A DNA stretch of 64,000 nt, taken from the NCBI RefSeq assembly GCF_019097595.1, contig NC_080718.1, forward strand, positions 12,308,657 through 12,372,656, written 5' to 3'. The notes under the pieces are model-generated. The model worked only from the letters and a program-made list of their open reading frames with translations. It ran no database searches and was not told the DNA's origin. The stretch comes from Hemibagrus wyckioides. Taxonomy: Eukaryota; Chordata; Actinopteri; Siluriformes; Bagridae. The translations under genes and the position numbers were made by a program. Below are positions 61,514-64,000 of this stretch, piece after piece; position 1 is the first letter of the stretch; each line of letters opens with the position of its first letter.

Positions 61514-63609
61514 CTGAAGGGAAGTAGCACATTAAGCTGTAGTCAGGCTAAAGCCAAAAAAAGAGGCAAGCATTCCAGATTTTTCATTTCACAGTGATAA
61601 ATAATACCTTGTAATATTCATGAGTTGATGAATAATTGAATGAAATGAAGGTTAAATTTGAGCACAACAATCTTGCTTGTTCCCCTGGAGACATTTTGCT
61701 TGTTCCCCACTTTAGTTCAAATGGAAAGGTGTTACTAAAGGCTTGAGTCAAATCTGTTTTAAAAGGTTTAAGAAAGGTTCACTGGCCCGTGTTGTGATGT
61801 GGGTGAGTAAGCTTTTGTTGGCACACACAGATACAGGTTGTATGTGTGAAAGCCTTTTATCACAGTAGTTCTTTGGGGAGCATAAGGATTCACAATAAAA
61901 ACTGTCACTTCAACAGGAACATTTTTCTCACTGAAATAGTGCGCACTTCAGTCCAAGACAGAATGTGATCATAAAGGTATATCCAGCATCTTTCGGTTTA
62001 AAATTTAACGTGAATATGTGCTAGGTTATGAATCTACAGACTGGTGTCTCCTGCATCTCCACCCACTGAGACTGACACAATGATTTATTTCAGATGATGA
62101 TTTTCACTGACTGCTTGTCTAATAAAACCCTGTGAAGGAAAAACATCCATTTCTCATATATAGAGGGGAAGAAATCTTTTGAATAATATAAGGATATAAA
62201 CTATTTAAAACAAAAAAGTTAAATGTTCAGTATGTTGAATATTTAATAATTCTATTCAATTTAAATCTATTTAAATGTAAGCAAATGTGTGATATTGACC
62301 ACATTAACTCGTTGTTTTCCTCATGTCTAATCTCTTCTACTGAAGCATGTGTTCAGATTGTAGTCCAATGGATTTGGTCTAGAATGGGGCATATGATTTT
62401 GAAGAAATTTGTGGGGTCCCTGCTAGGTCCAGTGCACAAAGGCATACTGTCAAAGCAAAAAAAAAAAAAGGACATTTCAAACCAATATCATTTCTAATGA
62501 AAACTGTTATTAAATAGAAACATTTTCATTAATGTTGTCAGACCTTTGGACCCCACTGCATGTTCCAAAACTTTCATCTTATAATCCTTCATTAAAATCA
62601 TCTCAAAGAACCTCTAAGTAGTTCTTAAGACATAAGTTGCTGTCTTATACAAACTTTTTTTTTTAATCTAGGACACTGCAGAAATGTTCCAGTGTTCTCT
62701 TCAGCTATCCTGCATATGGGTTATAACAGCATCTCCAGCCTTATCTTTGTGCAAAATAATATATTGTAAGAAAAACATGAGCTTTTAATAGATCTTTTCT
62801 ATGTGATAAATATGCAAGACATGTAAATTGGTTTTAGTAGCATTTCTGTAGATCACCTAGTGTGGTATTAAGAAAAACAAGGACTTTAGCAAGCCTGAAC
62901 AAAACCCAAGTGTGAACAACATGGCCTACTTTCTGAACACATGGAACTTTGTATTACATACACAGTCCCAGTGGGAATGAGGCAAATTTTCAAATACACT
63001 GAGAAAAAAAACAATGTAAGTACAAGCAAATGCTTTTGTTTATCCCTTTAACTCCATTTGTTCTCCTAATGAGATTAATTTATACTGTAATTTGAATAGA
63101 ATTACTATTGTATGTTTATTTTATTTTTTTTGCTATTCATATTTTAGGTCCAAACCCTGCTTTCCCCAGCCATTCTCTATGTCATGACAAGCCCCCACCA
63201 TCAATATCATCAATATTTACTGATCTCACTATGCATGTGCTGTGCCAGTATTGATCAGCTTTGTCCTGCTATGCCCAGATTCATCAGTTGGTGCTGTAAC
63301 AATGTTAATGTCACATACAATACTACAGGATCACTATATAGTATGTATCCTCACAGACACCTATAGCTGGCTAATAGTGCTATAATAGCATACAGTATAT
63401 TCATGATATAATACGTAAGAATGAATATATAAAACTATAGCAATATAAATACTATTACATTGTATAATACATTGACAAAAATTTTACAGTCTGCTAATAT
63501 GGCTTAGGTTTAAAAAATAGATTAAGCTGCAGGCTGTGCAACTTTTTTTTTGTCACCTGCGACTGCAGCAGAAATCAATTGTTTTCAGTAGGCAGTGACT
63601 AACACAGGC

Positions 63610-63610
<1 letters not shown>

Positions 63611-63681
<71 letters not shown>
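63611..63681. repeat. (GT)n(GA)n compound microsatellite
   Basis: About 20 GT units followed by about 15 GA units. Confidence 0.95.
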
Positions 63682-63685
<4 letters not shown>

Positions 63686-63807
63686 CACATGTCAAGGTTC
63701 TCCTATTAATTCCACAGCAGAAGGGGATTAAATACTGTCCTTATTATAACCTGGTAACTCTAACACACTTACCGATAAGATGTAATACACACACACACAC
63801 ACACACA

Positions 63808-64000
63808 TACACTATATTGCCAAAAGTATTCGCTGACCTGCCTTGACTCGCATATGAACTTAAGTGACATCCCATTCCTAATCCATAGGGTTCAATATGA
63901 TGTCGGTCCACCCTTTGCAGCTATAACAGCTTCAACTCTTCTGGGAAGGCTGTCCACAAGGTTTAGGAGTGTGTTTATGGGAATTTTTGACCATTCTTCC
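63808..64000. mobile_element. DNA transposon (family G), left end, running off the window
   Basis: Starts TACACTATATTGCCAAAAGT ATTCGCTGACC directly after an AC microsatellite. Its sequence (GATGTCGGTCCACCCTTTGC, AACTCTTCTGGGAAGGCTGT) is the best preserved copy of this family in the window. Confidence 0.85.

Larger units (their letters stand above)
61514..64000 (-). other. nhsl1 intron, partial
   Basis: AT-rich intron running off the right edge. It contains a T/A run near 62458, a GT/GA compound microsatellite (63611-63681), an AC run and a family G terminus. I looked for the preceding NHSL1 exon (VHYTAPWHQQENVFLP type) and did not see it. Confidence 0.7.

Overview
The window is vertebrate genomic DNA, almost certainly from a ray-finned fish. 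It carries three spliced protein-coding genes in long AT-rich introns, many decayed Tc1-like DNA transposons and tRNA-derived SINEs of kinds common in teleosts, and long microsatellites. A catfish or other otophysan would fit the repeats, but I cannot fix the species from sequence alone. Bacterial-style features (operons, ribosome binding sites, CRISPR) do not apply.

Layout. (1) 1.5-5.2 kb, plus strand: a complete alkal2 gene (ALK/LTK receptor ligand, formerly FAM150B). It has a TATA-type promoter, a probable noncoding first exon and four coding exons giving 155 aa. (2) 5.2-18.2 kb: intergenic DNA with transposon relics and no recognisable gene. ACP1, which lies between ALKAL2 and SH3YL1 in mammals, is not visible. 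(3) 19.4-19.9 kb: a GC-richer promoter with CRE-like, RFX-like and ETS-like sites. It appears to start sh3yl1 on the plus strand and possibly a short two-exon transcript on the minus strand. (4) 19.85-48.9 kb, plus strand: sh3yl1 (SYLF lipid-binding domain plus SH3 domain, 339 aa), whose start codon is split A|TG across a 12.5 kb intron. (5) 48.9-52.9 kb: convergent intergenic region. (6) 61.5-52.9 kb, minus strand: the 3' six coding exons of nhsl1 (Nance-Horan syndrome-like 1), including a 3.2 kb exon; its 5' exons lie beyond the right edge.

All exon boundaries were derived by hand from reading frame, splice phase and remembered family sequences. The phases agree throughout all three genes. 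The genes act separately: ALKAL2 is a secreted receptor ligand, while SH3YL1 and NHSL1 are cytoplasmic regulators of phosphoinositide and actin dynamics.

The most interesting items are the split start codon, the candidate divergent micro-gene at the sh3yl1 promoter, the apparent absence of acp1 from a conserved interval, and one internally deleted Tc1 derivative present in three copies with the same deletion junction. I did not find a novel multi-gene system.
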